From Serratia symbiotica (lineage in GTDB: Bacteria > Pseudomonadota > Gammaproteobacteria > Enterobacterales > Enterobacteriaceae), in assembly GCA_900155695.1 (NCBI GenBank), contig FUHL01000001.1:496001-560000 (forward strand): a stretch of 64,000 nt of DNA, in the 5' to 3' direction. Made by a program: the position numbers and the translations under genes. Positions 1-14,922 of the stretch are shown here, in pieces; position 1 is the stretch's first letter, and each line of letters begins with the position of its first letter. A model generated the notes under the pieces. That model searched no databases. It had not been told where the DNA came from and saw only the letters and a list, made by a program, of their open reading frames with translations.

Positions 1-1569
1 TACATCTTAAATGGATAAAGTTGCATATAAAATGCTTTCCAATTAATTAACGGTCTGATTTGTATTTAATGATAAATAAATCTTATTTATTTTGCTTATA
101 ATATCATCATTTATTTTGGACTTTAATTAAATACTGGTAGGCAATGGCTATATCTTATCTCTCTTATATTACATAGATAATGGATTTAAAAGTACTAATA
201 TCAGCATAGTTGATTAAATAAATAATTTTGAATATTAAGACGAGAGAATATATCAACTCAAACTGTAGTGATATGGTTTAATTAGCTTCAAGACGATAGA
301 TGCCAATCTAATTTTTTATTTACGAAGAAGTTATACTTATTGTGCTATAAATCACTGATTGATTAAGCAATGAATACTAGGATTTTTGGTAAATATTTAG
401 CATAAGCTATATACTTCTAATCGTAGAATTAAAATTCTTGGTTAGAATATTTACTTTATTGCAAGTATACAATGTTTTTATTATACGTCATTGCCACTCT
501 AATAGAGTGGTGTATATGCAGGTAAAACAAACTATGGAAAAATTAAGGCAATGTATGTATTAGTAAGTTACTGATATAGATTGATTAAAATATATTGCTA
601 ATGCTTCTATAAGCAAAGAGATAGCTTATTTATGATGCATATTTAAAATTCTGTTATTAAATATAAATTATCCTACTAAATTTAATGCCAATGATTTTTC
701 TTGTTTATTAAATTCTTATGAACAAAATATAGTTAATTAGTTAAATTTGACTGTAATAATTTACGGAATTAATAAAAAATAGAATATAAAATATCATTAA
801 TGAAATAATAGATAGATTACAAATCTATAATGATTATTATGAGGTAGATTAAATATCTATTGAAATAATATCAGAAAATAAAACAAAAATAATGATAAAG
901 TAAATAATAAAATAAAGACTGCGTGCATGTGGTATATGAGTATTAGTATATTGTGTTTATTAGTAATTATCGATTAGTTTTTATAGTCATCAATATCTGT
1001 GTACTACTACTTAAAGTGACGCACGGCAGGATAGATAAGATTGACATCTTAGTTACCATAGTCAATCGCATGTTAACTGCTTCAGTAATACTCTTCCATG
1101 AGACGTAGATGATGCCAAGCCAAGAATAGATCTTAGGAGGATAAATATAAATACCAGCCTTTAATTACATGAAGGTATTATTAACGGCGTGGCGTAGCAA
1201 ATTGACATGTCCATGCCACTCAAATAAAAACTCCTTAATAGCAAAATTGCATATATGATGTGTTGCTATCATGAACTATTTTAGAATTTTCATTCTATTG
1301 CGCACGGAAAAAGTGAAGCAGATATCCAGAAAACTTACAGAAAAATATAGTGTCTTTCTAGTAGCATGACCATTAATAAAAATACTTATTATCGTATGCT
1401 ATCCACTATGCATATAAGAATAGCAAGGTTACGTGATAGTAAATAAATATAAATAAACAAGAACCAAAACAAGATGTATTTTAACATTTACTGATTTAAG
1501 TAATTTTACGCTGATTAAATAATATTGCAGAGAACATAATTGATCACAAGTAAAAAGGACGTCATCAAA
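1..1569. other. Gene-poor region before cycA
   Basis: No intact gene is visible. The first kilobase is AT-rich with stops in all frames. Positions about 1010-1260 are less AT-rich than their surroundings and look like a decayed gene. On the plus strand short stretches there (for example EGIINGV followed by QIDMSMPLK) faintly resemble the FKBP isomerase FklB, whose gene lies just upstream of cycA on the same strand in E. coli. That match is weak and rests largely on synteny. Confidence 0.5.
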
Positions 1570-2991
1570 ATGGTAAAAAACTCTAAAAAAACCACAAACG
1601 TTGAGTCCAAGTCACAACACTTTTTACGAAGAAACTTAACGAACCGACATATGCAATTTATCTCCATGGGTGGCACAATTGGTACAGGTCTATTTATGGG
1701 TTCCGGAAAAACCATTAGTTTGGCTGGACCTTCCATTATCATCGTATATATGATCATTGGTTTAATAGTATTCTTCGTAATGCGTGCTATGGGCGAACTA
1801 CTACTATCAAATCCCCAGTATCAATCGTTTATTGATTGTGCTGGGGATCTTATTGGTCCATGGGCCGGTTTCTTTACAGGATGGACTTATTGGTTCTGTT
1901 GGGTAGTAACCGGTATTGCAGATATGGTTGCAATCATCACCTATTTTCAGTTTTGGTTTCCAGGATTATCAAAGTGGATAGTTTCACTGCTCTGTGTTTT
2001 TCTGCTTATTCTAAACTTAGTAACAGTGAAAGTATTTGGTGAAATAGAGTTTTGGTTCGCTATGATAAAAATCATAGCCATCATCAGTCTTATCGCAACT
2101 GGATTGATAATGATCATGATGCACTTTCATTCTCCATCTGGAGATATTGCGTCATTTTCAAATCTATGGAATAACGGCGGATTATTTCCAAAAGGTATTA
2201 GCGGTTTTTTTGCCAGCTTCCAATCTGCTACATTCGCTTTCGTAGGTATTGAGTTAATTGGTACTGCTGCAGCAGAAACTAAAGAACTAGAAAAAGTACT
2301 ACCACGTGCCATCAATACCATTCCACTACGAATTATTACATTCTATGTATGTACACTAATTGTTATTATGTCGGTTACACCTTGGAATTTAGTTGTTGCA
2401 GAAAAAAGTCCATTCGTTGATTTATTCGTCCTAATCGGACTACCTGCTACAGCTAGTATTATTAATTTTGTTGTCCTGACGGCAGCTGCTTCTTCTGCCA
2501 ATAGTGGAGTTTTTTCTACTAGTCGTATACTTTTTGGCTTAGCACAGAAAGGAAATGCACCAATATTATTCACTAATCTATCTAAAAACGCAGTACCAGC
2601 GAGCGGTCTAATTTTCTCATGTTTTTGTTTATTATGTGGATCGGGATTAATTTTAATTATCAATAATGCAACAATGGTTTTTACTTTAGTGACTACAATT
2701 TCAGCGATATTATTTATTTTTGTCTGGAGTATTATTTTATTTTCATATTTAGTTTATCGAAAACAGAACCCTACTCTACATCAAAAATCAATTTATAAAA
2801 TGCCGGCAGGTAAGATGATGTGCTGGATATGTATCGCATTCTTTACGTTTATACTAATATTATTAACACTTAGAGAGGAAACCCGCCATGCTTTGATAGC
2901 TACGCCACTGTGGTTTATAATACTGGGTTGTTCCTATATATTTATGCGTAACAAGAGGTTACTTAATAATAAAACATCCCATAGCGTATAA
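1570..2991 (+). CDS. cycA: D-serine/D-alanine/glycine permease CycA
   Basis: Inner-membrane proton-coupled amino-acid permease of the APC superfamily, importing glycine, D-alanine, D-serine and probably L-alanine. The protein of 473 residues (E. coli CycA about 470) has the family signature GTIGTGLFMGSGKTISLAGP in the first membrane segment, GPWAGFFTGWTYWFCWV in the third, and about 12 hydrophobic segments. Similarity to CycA runs over the whole length, including SSANSGVFSTSR and YLVYRKQ. I start at ATG 1570 (MVKNSKK) because it matches the CycA N-terminus and has AAGGA ten bases upstream; a TTG at 1540 would add ten unmatched residues. The gene stands alone, with over 1.5 kb of non-coding DNA on each side, so selection has kept it specifically. 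An amino-acid uptake role fits a symbiont that relies on host pools. Confidence 0.93.
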   Translation: MVKNSKKTTNVESKSQHFLRRNLTNRHMQFISMGGTIGTGLFMGSGKTISLAGPSIIIVYMIIGLIVFFVMRAMGELLLSNPQYQSFIDCAGDLIGPWAGFFTGWTYWFCWVVTGIADMVAIITYFQFWFPGLSKWIVSLLCVFLLILNLVTVKVFGEIEFWFAMIKIIAIISLIATGLIMIMMHFHSPSGDIASFSNLWNNGGLFPKGISGFFASFQSATFAFVGIELIGTAAAETKELEKVLPRAINTIPLRIITFYVCTLIVIMSVTPWNLVVAEKSPFVDLFVLIGLPATASIINFVVLTAAASSANSGVFSTSRILFGLAQKGNAPILFTNLSKNAVPASGLIFSCFCLLCGSGLILIINNATMVFTLVTTISAILFIFVWSIILFSYLVYRKQNPTLHQKSIYKMPAGKMMCWICIAFFTFILILLTLREETRHALIATPLWFIILGCSYIFMRNKRLLNNKTSHSV

Positions 2992-5018
2992 GCATCATTA
3001 AAAGCAAAAAATTTAAATATAGTATTGATCCAATATATCACAGATTATGTATCTAATATTTAGCCTTATGACGTCTATAATAACAGCTTTTTAGAAATAA
3101 AATAATGCATTTATTTAATTTTGCCAAAACCAGCACATATGATATATCTTCTTGATGTTTTAATAGATTAAATGGATTTTTAATAAAAGCTCTATAAATA
3201 ATTTTTGTAAAATCTTGAGTATAAAAATGAAAAATATTTATTTTATTAATCAATGCATTGAATATATTTAAAAGACTGAACTCTCAAATAGTTATAGCCA
3301 TAAAGGTTAAGAAGATATAGAGATGATGCCGTCATTAGTTTTATTAAAAATAATATAAAAATCTGTATTAAGAATTTGAATAAAGCATGCAAGACAAGTA
3401 GAATTCTTAACATTTAGAAGTATTATATAATTATTTTATAACTATATTAGTTGAGTATATCAATTTATTCAGTAATATACTTTTAATGTATATATCTATA
3501 TTTAATAAAATTCATTGACTATTTTTTAGTTTAAATTATATGAAGAAATAGATAATATATCATAATAAAGCACTACTAGTAAAAATAATAATCAACAATC
3601 TGTTATGCTAAAATTACACTATTTTAGTACAGATTAATTATTTTTTCTTAATAATTTTAATAAATACACACTACTAAATATTCAATATATCTATAAATTC
3701 ATTTTTAACTTTATAATAAAGTGCACGTGTTTATAATAATAGAAATAAGAATAAAATTGAATTTTTCATGCAGGATCATTATTAGAAATAGTTATTTTAT
3801 TACTCTTTAGTTTTTATATAAGATTTAAGCATGAAAATAAAAGCTCTACTTGCAATCTTGTCAATATGCGTTGAATACATCGCTAACAAATAATTTGAAT
3901 TATTATTTAAGAAGAAATTAAGTGTTTTATTTAAAAATTTTAAATTTAACTGACTTGAAGTAAAATAATAATAGTTAATGACTCTGCCTTTAAATATTTA
4001 TATTAAAGCAAATAAATACTTATATTAAAGTAAAATGTATTCTATTACATTTATCAAAACTAATAATGCTTCGTAACAGTTTCACATGCAGACTAACGAT
4101 CTTTATTTTAAGATCTCGGCTGATATTACTTTTGCTATGGCCTCAAATAGATAACTTTTTAACGATATATAAATAATACTATTAGTATGCACATATCAGG
4201 TGCATAATGAAGATAATATTCCGTTATCTTTCATTATCTGCAGAGTCAATAAAACATAGCTTAGATAAGATTTTCATGACTAGAAAAATTATGATGAGTT
4301 AAATGTTACGATTGGCAGTTTTGCAATCATCCACATTAAAGAGAGCAGAAGATTGTTACCTATTTAATTAATACCTATTGAGTAGAAAGCATTATTCGAA
4401 GAATAAACATAAAAATCAACAGTAACGATCAATTTGATTTAAAATAATTCTCCAAAATAATACATTTAATACAAAGTTTGAAAATCAATAGCCAAACCTT
4501 TATTACTACTAGTGTATGCACATAATTTAAAATTAATATTTTTTTGTAATGCATAAAAGAACAATAGCTATGTTAAAAGTAGAGATTATTAACACTTGTC
4601 TTAATATAGGCAACTGTATAGGACTGTAATAATCACTAGAAATACATTATAGTAGAGTTTACTATATCATAAACTTGATGTCATATACGGTATTGGAACT
4701 CGTTTAGTTTTGAGATAGCTATTCAGGCGGATCAATAATAACATATTCATGTTGATAAAATTTATATTTATCATACTTAGTATTAACATTTGAATTAAAT
4801 ACTTTTACTTTTTTACTATACTATCATCTTTTCATCACTTTATATGAATAGAATCAATTCACTAACCTATATTTATCTTTAAATATACAAAGAGTCCTTC
4901 CTGTCTGAAATCAAGAAGGAATTTATAACTATAGAAAGCAAAGAAATATCGGTATAAGAATGATTATGTCAATTTTTTGAAATGAATACTCGTCAACTTT
5001 ATTTACTAAAGAGGCAGC
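2992..5018. other. Non-coding desert between cycA and tusE
   Basis: About 2 kb of very AT-rich DNA with stop codons in all frames. I recognise no gene remnant, RNA gene or mobile element. A short imperfect direct repeat (two copies of a unit containing ttatattaaag, near 4000-4035) is the only structure I saw. Confidence 0.6.
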
Positions 5019-5348
5019 ATGTTACAATTTGATGGTAAAGTTATTGAAACAGATGCACATGGTTATTTAAAAAATAGTGTAGATTGGAATGAAGGTTTAG
5101 CACTTTTGCTTGCTGATCAAGAAGAGATACAGCTTACTGATGTGCATTGGGAAGTAATATACTTTATTCGTAATTTCTATCATAAGTTTAATACTTCTCC
5201 AACAATCCGTATGTTAGTTAACGCTATGCTACAGAAATTTGGAGATGAAAAAGGCAATACTCGCTATCTATACCGATTATTTCCTCAAGGACCTGCAAAA
5301 CAAGCAACTAAAATTTCTGGTTTACCAAAGCCAGTAAAATGTATCTAA
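5019..5348 (+). CDS. tusE: Sulfur-relay protein TusE
   Basis: Last carrier of the Tus sulfur relay (TusA to TusBCD to TusE to MnmA) that makes the 2-thio group of mnm5s2U34 in Glu, Gln and Lys tRNAs; cytoplasmic. At 109 residues it is exactly the family length. It keeps the DsrC/TusE C-terminal stretch [17 protein letters not shown] and the penultimate catalytic cysteine in PKPVKCI (Cys108). The start ATG 5019 is preceded by GAGG. The gene is isolated, with 2 kb of non-coding DNA before and 2.3 kb after. Its retention implies that the IscS-TusA-TusBCD-MnmA route is encoded elsewhere, in contrast to the broken ThiI thiolation pathway in this window. Confidence 0.95.
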   Translation: MLQFDGKVIETDAHGYLKNSVDWNEGLALLLADQEEIQLTDVHWEVIYFIRNFYHKFNTSPTIRMLVNAMLQKFGDEKGNTRYLYRLFPQGPAKQATKISGLPKPVKCI

Positions 5349-7689
5349 TAAAATAAAGCAGTTTTATTGACATACATGATAGATAAGATTATTGATTAAT
5401 AAGAGAATAAGAATCAGTATTATAATTGAAGTTTATTGAATACAAATAAAAAATTAGGAATGGCTATTAGTTGATACTAAAGTATAGTAACATCTTTATA
5501 TGAATTAATATTTTCCAAAAATATTGGATTATGCTTTCTAGGCGATTTAGATTTTGATAATCTCTTAAACTAATATACGCCAAATGTAATTATTTGTTTT
5601 AGAAGGACATTAGGATCGCATCTATTGTATTAAAAATATACTTTAAATATTTTATTTTTTAAAATCCTTTAAACACTCCGATATTGATGCGTTGAAAACA
5701 TATAATATTATGGGAAATTTATTGCGTAATGTTTTCTTAAGTTTTTAATTTTTATTATGCAGGAAAATAAAGATAAGTCTTAAATTTTTTAATATCGATA
5801 CTCCATGCCGATATGGCTTACTATTAAGTTCATCTTATAAATAAATTGTATTATTTTATCATTTATTAAATCAAAAAATATATTTTATTAAAGGAGTAGT
5901 AAGGGAGCCATATAAAGTGAATATTTTTATTTATAAGATAGAAGCAGTTATTTCTAACTTATATATCATTCATTAGTTATTTATTGACAAATTTAATAAT
6001 TATTAATATTTTAACTTTATTTGTTTTTTATTTAAAACATTCAAGGTTGGAATAATCTATATTAATAACTTATATTACAATTAACAAATAGTTCTTATAT
6101 ACACAAAAATATATTATTATATTATACAATAATATTTTAAAAAATGTCTTTAACATATTTTACATGCAACTTTACTCAGTCATTCGTAACCATTATATTT
6201 TATAATATTGTCTCCATATCATACTACAATATTGCTATATTAAATAATATGGTCGAAATGATACATTAAAAGTAATGACTAATGAATACATGTTTTTCAA
6301 AATACGTATTTATTTATAAAACATTACTACATTATATAAATAGTTTATTTATATTTAATATCTTAAGTGTATTCAGTAACTTTTCAATATAAAATAACCA
6401 TACTAATACTAGTTCAATAATAATATTTATTATATTTTACATCAGCCATAAAATTATCCTGATGTCTTTACGTGTACAACTAATTTTCTTACTCAAGCCC
6501 AAGATGGTTGCCTATTTTTTATTAATTTGTTCTTAAAGCAGTTTAAAGACTTTGTCTTGTCTATTTGCAATATATGCAGCACAACTGATCCCGTGCTATG
6601 AATAAATATCTTATTACTTAGTTATATGAATTTAATTACTTGCACTATGTAAGATATATATTTCTACTAACATTATGGAAATAATGCATTCACAGTATTT
6701 TATGTTCGTAGTCAGTGCACAGTTTTTATCAACGTTACATGAGCTATAGAGCTAAAGATATCGTAAATCGTTTTTTATATATCCCCATACAACACAGTCG
6801 CATTTCAATTATTTAGGTTGTTTATGCAAAAATTTCAGTTCATCTATATCTTAATGAGCTTCTAAGTAATTGAAAATATGAGTATTCAAGCACGCTTAAG
6901 CGATACTAATGTCATATTTATTTCATGATATTGCCTATATTACTAACGTGTAGGAATATTTGAATAGGCAATACATATAACAGTCTTTATTTTAGGCACA
7001 AAAAAATATTAAGTTACTTGCAGATAATAGACTGCAGTATAAATTAAATTGTAGTATATTATTAACTGCTAAGTGTTCTCAAGCATGTGCTAAATGTTTA
7101 GATCAAAGTAGTATAGTGCGCATTAGCTAGATAGAAGTTAATTAATATTTGGCAGGTACTGTTATTGTAATCAACATTATCGGTAGAGCTGCTAATAATA
7201 AAGTAATAGTCAATCAGAAGTTAATAACGCAGTATAGTGATTTATGCGACTGTTAGATATTAGAGTTCCAAGCTATATCAAACTTAAGGTTTGCAAATTA
7301 AGCTAACGCGTCTTTAATTATAGCGTAAATTATTTATACGCTATCATGAATAATAATATAAAATAAAGTAAAATTATTTAATCTAAAGCATCAGTAATTA
7401 TGAAAAAAATAAATATTAATTTTATTACTTTTAGCTTGATTAGCAGATGAGTAAAATATGTAATTTATACTTAAAGAAAGAATAAATGTGTATTTTAATA
7501 CAAATAAAAGTACTATAAGTTATTACACAGGGCAGTAATATTGTATATGGATAAACTAATCGAAGGTTTTCTGACCACCAGCATGTTGTCAACAGTAATC
7601 GAGAGAAAAATAAATTATTTAATATGTTTTAACTAGATTTGCATAATTTTTTATTAATAGAGTTTATTTAATAGGGTTTATTACTACGC
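5349..7689. other. Non-coding desert upstream of prfA
   Basis: About 2.3 kb without a supportable gene. In E. coli hemA (glutamyl-tRNA reductase) directly precedes prfA; I could not recognise a convincing hemA remnant here. A weak 7-bp inverted repeat right after tusE (aataaaa...ttttatt, near 5348-5372) may be a terminator. Confidence 0.55.
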
Positions 7690-8775
7690 ATGAAGCCTAC
7701 TATTATTGCTAAACTAGCAGCTTTACTTGATCGATATGAAGAAGTGCAGCTTCTACTTGGAGATGCTCGAGTAATTGATGATAAGGATCGATTTCTCTTA
7801 TTATCCCGAGAATATGCGCAATTGACTGATATTAGTCGTTGTTTCATAAAATGGCGCAAAATACAACAGGATTTAGTGACAGCAGAAATTATGCAAAACG
7901 ATATAGAAATGCGCGAGATGGCGCAACAAGAATTTAAGGAGGCAAAAGTCTTAACCAAAACACTAGAACAACAGTTAAAAATGCTACTTTTACCAAAAGA
8001 TCTTGATGATTTAGGTGGTTGTTTCTTGGAAGTACGTGCCGGTACTGGTGGCTATGAGGCAGCAATGTTTGCTGGCGATTTATTCCGTATGTATAGTCGG
8101 TATGCAGAAATACGTCGATGGAATGTAGAATTAATTAATGTTCATGAAGGAGAACATGGTGGTTATAAAGAAGTAGTTGCTAAAATCTCTGGTGATAGAG
8201 TTTATAGTCAATTAAAGTTTGAATCTGGCGGTCACCGTGTACAAAGAGTGCCAACAACTGAATCACAGGGACGAATACATACATCCTCTTGTACTGTAGC
8301 GGTCATACCAGAGACTCGTATAGCTGAAATGCCCAATATCACTCACAATGATCTTAAAATTGATACTTTTAGATCTTCTGGTGCTGGTGGTCAGCATGTC
8401 AATACTACCGACTCTGCGATCCGTATTACACATTTACCAACAGGCATTGTTGTAGAATGCCAAGATGAGCGCTCGCAACATAAAAATAAAGCTAAGGCAA
8501 TGTCCGTGCTTAGTGCACGCATACGTGCGGCTGAAACAGCTAAACGTCAACAAGAAGAAGCCTCAACTCGCCGTAATCTATTGGGTAGTGGAGATCGTTC
8601 CGACAGAAACAGAACATATAATTTCCCTCAGGGACGTGTAACTGAGCATCGTATTCATTTAACATTGTATTGTCTTGATGAAATTATGGCCGGCAATCTA
8701 GATCTACTTATCCAGCCGATTGTACAAGAGCACCAGGCTGATCAACTTGCTGCTTTATCTGATGAGATTAAGTAA
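7690..8775 (+). CDS. prfA: Peptide chain release factor 1
   Basis: Class I release factor that reads UAA and UAG in the ribosomal A site and triggers peptide release. Its 361 residues match E. coli RF1 (360) from end to end. The universal peptidyl-hydrolysis motif GGQ is present ([17 protein letters not shown], about residues 229-245). The codon-reading tripeptide region reads [14 protein letters not shown]: the PxT pattern is kept but the middle residue is Thr instead of the usual Ala or Val. In the conserved RAGTGGDEA stretch the Asp is replaced by Tyr (RAGTGGYEA). The stop codon overlaps the ATG of prmC by one base (TAATG), so translation is probably coupled to the enzyme that methylates this GGQ glutamine. 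The ATG start matches MKPxIxAKL of homologues. Confidence 0.97.
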   Translation: MKPTIIAKLAALLDRYEEVQLLLGDARVIDDKDRFLLLSREYAQLTDISRCFIKWRKIQQDLVTAEIMQNDIEMREMAQQEFKEAKVLTKTLEQQLKMLLLPKDLDDLGGCFLEVRAGTGGYEAAMFAGDLFRMYSRYAEIRRWNVELINVHEGEHGGYKEVVAKISGDRVYSQLKFESGGHRVQRVPTTESQGRIHTSSCTVAVIPETRIAEMPNITHNDLKIDTFRSSGAGGQHVNTTDSAIRITHLPTGIVVECQDERSQHKNKAKAMSVLSARIRAAETAKRQQEEASTRRNLLGSGDRSDRNRTYNFPQGRVTEHRIHLTLYCLDEIMAGNLDLLIQPIVQEHQADQLAALSDEIK

Positions 8776-9617
8776 TGGATTATCAGTTCTGGTTAAAATG
8801 CGCTGCTGCTAGGTTAATTAACAGTGATACGCCAAAACGCGATGCAGAAATATTGCTTAGTTTTGTTAGTGGTCACACTAGAACTTTTTTGCTAGCATTT
8901 GGTGAAACGCAACTTAATCAAGAACAGCAATATCGATTAAACACGCTGTTGATACGACGCGAAAAGGGGGAACCAGTAGCTTATTTAGTTGGTGAACGTG
9001 AATTCTGGTCATTACCATTATCGGTCTCTCCCGCAGCTATGATTCCACGACCAGATAGCGAATGCCTAGTAACGTTAGCATTAGAATGCCTCTCTATTCA
9101 GCCTTGTCATATTCTAGATTTGGGCACTGGGACTGGAGCTATTGCGCTAGCTATAGCTAGCGAAAGACCAGATTGTATAATTACTGGAATTGATATTCAA
9201 GAAGATGCACTAGCACTAGCGAAATATAACGCACTGAAGTTAATGATTAACAATGTACAATTTTTACAGAGTAACTGGTTTAGTACAGTAGTTGATAAGC
9301 GTTTTTCATTAATCGCTAGTAACCCTCCTTATATTGATGCTAATGACCTACATTTTATTCAGGGTGATTTACGTTATGAACCGACTTGTGCACTATTATC
9401 ATCTCAAAAAGGGCTAGCAGATTTAGAAGTCATTGTGCGTCAATCGCCACATTATCTGCAAGCACAGGGTTGGTTATTACTTGAACATGGTTTTCAGCAG
9501 AGTCGTGATGTTCGTGCACTAATGCTATCTACTGGATTTATATCAGTTTCAACTTATCGTGATTATGGAAATAATGAGCGAGTGACGCTTGGCCAATGGA
9601 AGTCAGTGGATACGTAA
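8775..9617 (+). CDS. prmC: Release factor glutamine methyltransferase PrmC
   Basis: S-adenosylmethionine-dependent methyltransferase that modifies the glutamine of the GGQ motif in RF1 and RF2. The 280-residue protein (E. coli 277) has the SAM-binding motif DLGTGTGAIALA near residue 115 and the glutamine-binding NPPY motif (ASNPPYIDANDL) near residue 184, so the catalytic core is intact. The start ATG overlaps the prfA stop codon by one base, the standard enterobacterial arrangement. Over 3.5 kb of non-coding DNA follows, so the genes that come after prmC in relatives have been lost. Confidence 0.96.
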   Translation: MDYQFWLKCAAARLINSDTPKRDAEILLSFVSGHTRTFLLAFGETQLNQEQQYRLNTLLIRREKGEPVAYLVGEREFWSLPLSVSPAAMIPRPDSECLVTLALECLSIQPCHILDLGTGTGAIALAIASERPDCIITGIDIQEDALALAKYNALKLMINNVQFLQSNWFSTVVDKRFSLIASNPPYIDANDLHFIQGDLRYEPTCALLSSQKGLADLEVIVRQSPHYLQAQGWLLLEHGFQQSRDVRALMLSTGFISVSTYRDYGNNERVTLGQWKSVDT

Positions 9618-12600
9618 AAGTAATAATATATTTTATAATTACTATAATAACAGTATGTTAATACCATATACTATATTATGAAGAACTTATTTCCTAATAG
9701 TTTCCCCTATATTCATATATAATAATTGTATTGTTAACTTCACTATACATTATACTTTAATAATATTTATCTGATATTCAATGATTCAATATATAAATAT
9801 TACTTTAGTATTCATATTTTTAAATAAAATATAAACAGGAAGAGAATTTATATTCTGTATATTTAACTGAATATTTTTTATGTAAAATAATGATAAAAAT
9901 CAAGTCTATTATTATGTTAAATATAAAACAAAACGCAACTAGTTTTTTTGAACTTATATAATTTCCTTCGAAAGAATACCTCCTCTTTATGGGTAAGTTT
10001 GAATCATTTTCTATGAATATTTTAATATTACTTTTATATTTATCATTTATTTTACAATAAATATGGCAGCTAGCATCGAAGTATTAGTAAGTTGCTCTAC
10101 ATTAAGACACATAGAGCCATCCAAAACATATCGCCATGTTGTTTATAAAAATGCGGAGAACTCCAATCAGAGGAAATCAAACACCTTAATTTTCTCTCTG
10201 TTTATCATAAATATTATATTATTAGCATTCTTTTAACTATAACAATAGTAGTCTAGCGCCTTTATTCGGAATGAATGTAATATAATACTTTATAGCTAAT
10301 CTGCAAAAAGTAATGAATTTTCTATTATTTTTATAAATAATGAAAAGTATTATTCGTTAGGAAGAATGTGGATGAAGTATAAAAAATATTTACAATAATA
10401 ACTATACGTAGCGTTTGTATCTATATGTTCTGTATTCTACTAATATCTATGATTAATCTATGAATAAATATGAAATATTACATGATATCTAATTTTCAAA
10501 AAAACACTCCTCATGATGACTATCAGTTTTTATTTATATCCAATTTTATTACAGTATGAAGGTAAGCGTTAGTAACTATATATAAATATAGTTCTATCTA
10601 CTCACAATTAGAATCTTATATGACTATGCTGAAGAAATGTTGCATGTAGTAAGTTTTATAATCAAAAATAATTAATAACATTTCAAATGTATTTAAGAAG
10701 TCTTATAAAGAGTGAATAAAATATTATTAAGACATGATTGTAAAGACTAGTAATATTAACGTATGCGTAGTTGTCTATTTCAATACGTAACTATCTGTTT
10801 CATAAAAAATAATAGTAAATTTTATATTTGTATAAATAATGCGAGATAATATCAAGTATATAGATGAATAAAACATTTAATATTTAGTGAAGACACAATA
10901 TTGATAAAGTTATCTACATCAAACATTAATTCCATAATGTTGGTGGAGATTATTATTTTATGATATTATATCATAATAAAAGTTTATATTAGCTTTTATA
11001 GTCTAATACATACATTAGATAATGAATGTATTCATATTTAGAGGAGACCGTAGAACATTATAATTAAGTTAATATTTCTTGATATTATTTTAGAAACTTT
11101 AAACAATGCTATTGTTTATTCATTTCAAATTTTCTATAAAAGCTGTATACATTATTTGTAATTAGTAAATATATTTACTCCTACGTTCATAATTATTAAC
11201 TTTACTGAAATTTTAATTACTAAAAATAAATCTCTTTTTCTCTTCTTGATTATTATTGAATGCATAAGACTTAATATAAAAATATCTTTTCCTCAAATAC
11301 ACATGTTGAGAATGTATTATAAATAACTTAATAATATATTAAAATTCAATTTTCGATAATGTTATCTACGTTTATAATAATTGGATGATATTCTTATAGT
11401 AAAGTTATATAATTTTAGTAATAAATAACAGCCTTATAAAATAATAAGATAGTGGTGATTCTCTCCTTTTAATAATATAATATAAGTGGAATAAAAAAGA
11501 CAAAAAAATAGATAATAATTATTTATAATATATAGATTATTTAATAAATTGATATATAAAACCGTAATTAATATTTTGAATAATAATTCAAATTATTCCA
11601 TTTGCATTATTATATGCAGTAATTATAAACCATTAAATTTAAATCAATGCTTGCTTTAATATTTGATAAGTCACTTAAATAATTATTTCAATTGATTAAA
11701 AAATTTAGGACTTATACGATATTATTAGTCGTATAGTAAAATAATATCATTTATATCCATTACCATGTAATTGAGCCATAACATTTATTATACATAACTA
11801 ATAAATTTTAAATTAATATATTATATTGATGATATGATCATGTTAATAATACAATATCAAAAATTATGTTTTAATAAATATTGTAGTATTTTTTTAATGA
11901 TGGATATTAACGTATGAGTATACAAGTATATATCTATTGCTCACAAGATTGAAAAATATTGACATATTATAAATCTTTTTTAGATATATACTTTTAGTCA
12001 ATATTAATATCCTACATATAAGAAAAGTATTTAAACGATGTTAAAACTACTTATTGACAAATAAGATCTCCGTTACTTTTCATCTATCAGTCTGCAACGT
12101 ATATTTAAGTATATGCTATACTATAGTTTATTGTGATATAATTTTTATTATAAATATTTACAGTGAGTCTAAATCAAAATCTGCTAATCAATAAAGAACT
12201 TACAATATCAATTGATGTTAAAAAACAAGCTATTCCAAGAGAATATAGTATTTTAAGAATAAGGTATACAGACAAATAGTATATCAACCAACATGTAACA
12301 TAAACTTTAATTAATTAACACTTGTAATCGACACTGATTTAGTGTATTCACTTCGGCAGTTGTATTCAATTTAAGATATTATATACAACTATTTAATTCA
12401 AAAATATCATGTAGTAAATAACCTAACAAGTTTTATGGTCTAGCTAATAAGGATTTTATAAAAATAAAATTATACAATATAAATTTTACATAAATCGATT
12501 AAGATGAATTAGTGACAAAAATAATAATTTAATATATCTAATTACAAAGGAATTATGGCGAAAATACAATAACGACTAATATTTATCAATCTTATAAATA

Positions 12601-13142
12601 AAATTATATAATTCCATGATTGATTAAACGTTAATTATTTAGCACGGTATCAGAAAGTATTTCATATGCCAGAGATCGTAATTAAATAAAAAGTGTTATT
12701 AACTAATACTTAGCAATGCATTAATTTATATTTTCTCTATGCAATAGAGTTATGATCATTCAATAGCAATGGTTTAATATTACGCATAATCTAAGTAAAA
12801 ACAGGATTTAATAATACCTAAACTGTTATCTAATATACTGAGATAAGTAGTTCAATAACAGTCAATAGGGATAAAGAATAACAAATAATTTATTGCTTTA
12901 TCAAGTCGATAATATATTCAACGCCTGATATATTTAGTCTGTTCACGAATTATTAGTATAGTCATTTAATATATAGCTTATTTAAAATAGGTTATGCTAA
13001 TTCAATTTTTTTATTAGTCAATTTTAAAATAATATTAATTATCTATTTTTAGATAAACCCCTTATTAAATGAGGATAACCATCATCTATTAATAGTATTA
13101 CATACTTAATATTATTAGTATCTAGTATGAGTGCTTCATCAA
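9618..13142. other. 3.5-kb non-coding desert
   Basis: The longest gene-free stretch in the window. It is extremely AT-rich, has stops in every frame and contains no recognisable protein remnant, tRNA or mobile element. It separates prmC from the convergently oriented infA. Confidence 0.65.

Positions 13143-14922
<1,780 letters not shown>

Noticed and set aside
1100-1260. Minus-strand peptide EWHGHVNLLRHAVNNTF resembling the WPGNVRELxNAI motif of sigma-54 activators
   Set aside because: Only one short stretch matches, the key Pro and Glu are absent and no other activator motif is found nearby; likely chance.
3053-3253. 66-codon minus-strand frame after cycA
   Set aside because: Low-complexity composition, no similarity, no start signals.
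7140-7260. Plus-strand peptide GTVIVINIIGRAANNKV as a possible hemA remnant
   Set aside because: The resemblance to the nucleotide-binding part of glutamyl-tRNA reductase is too short and vague.
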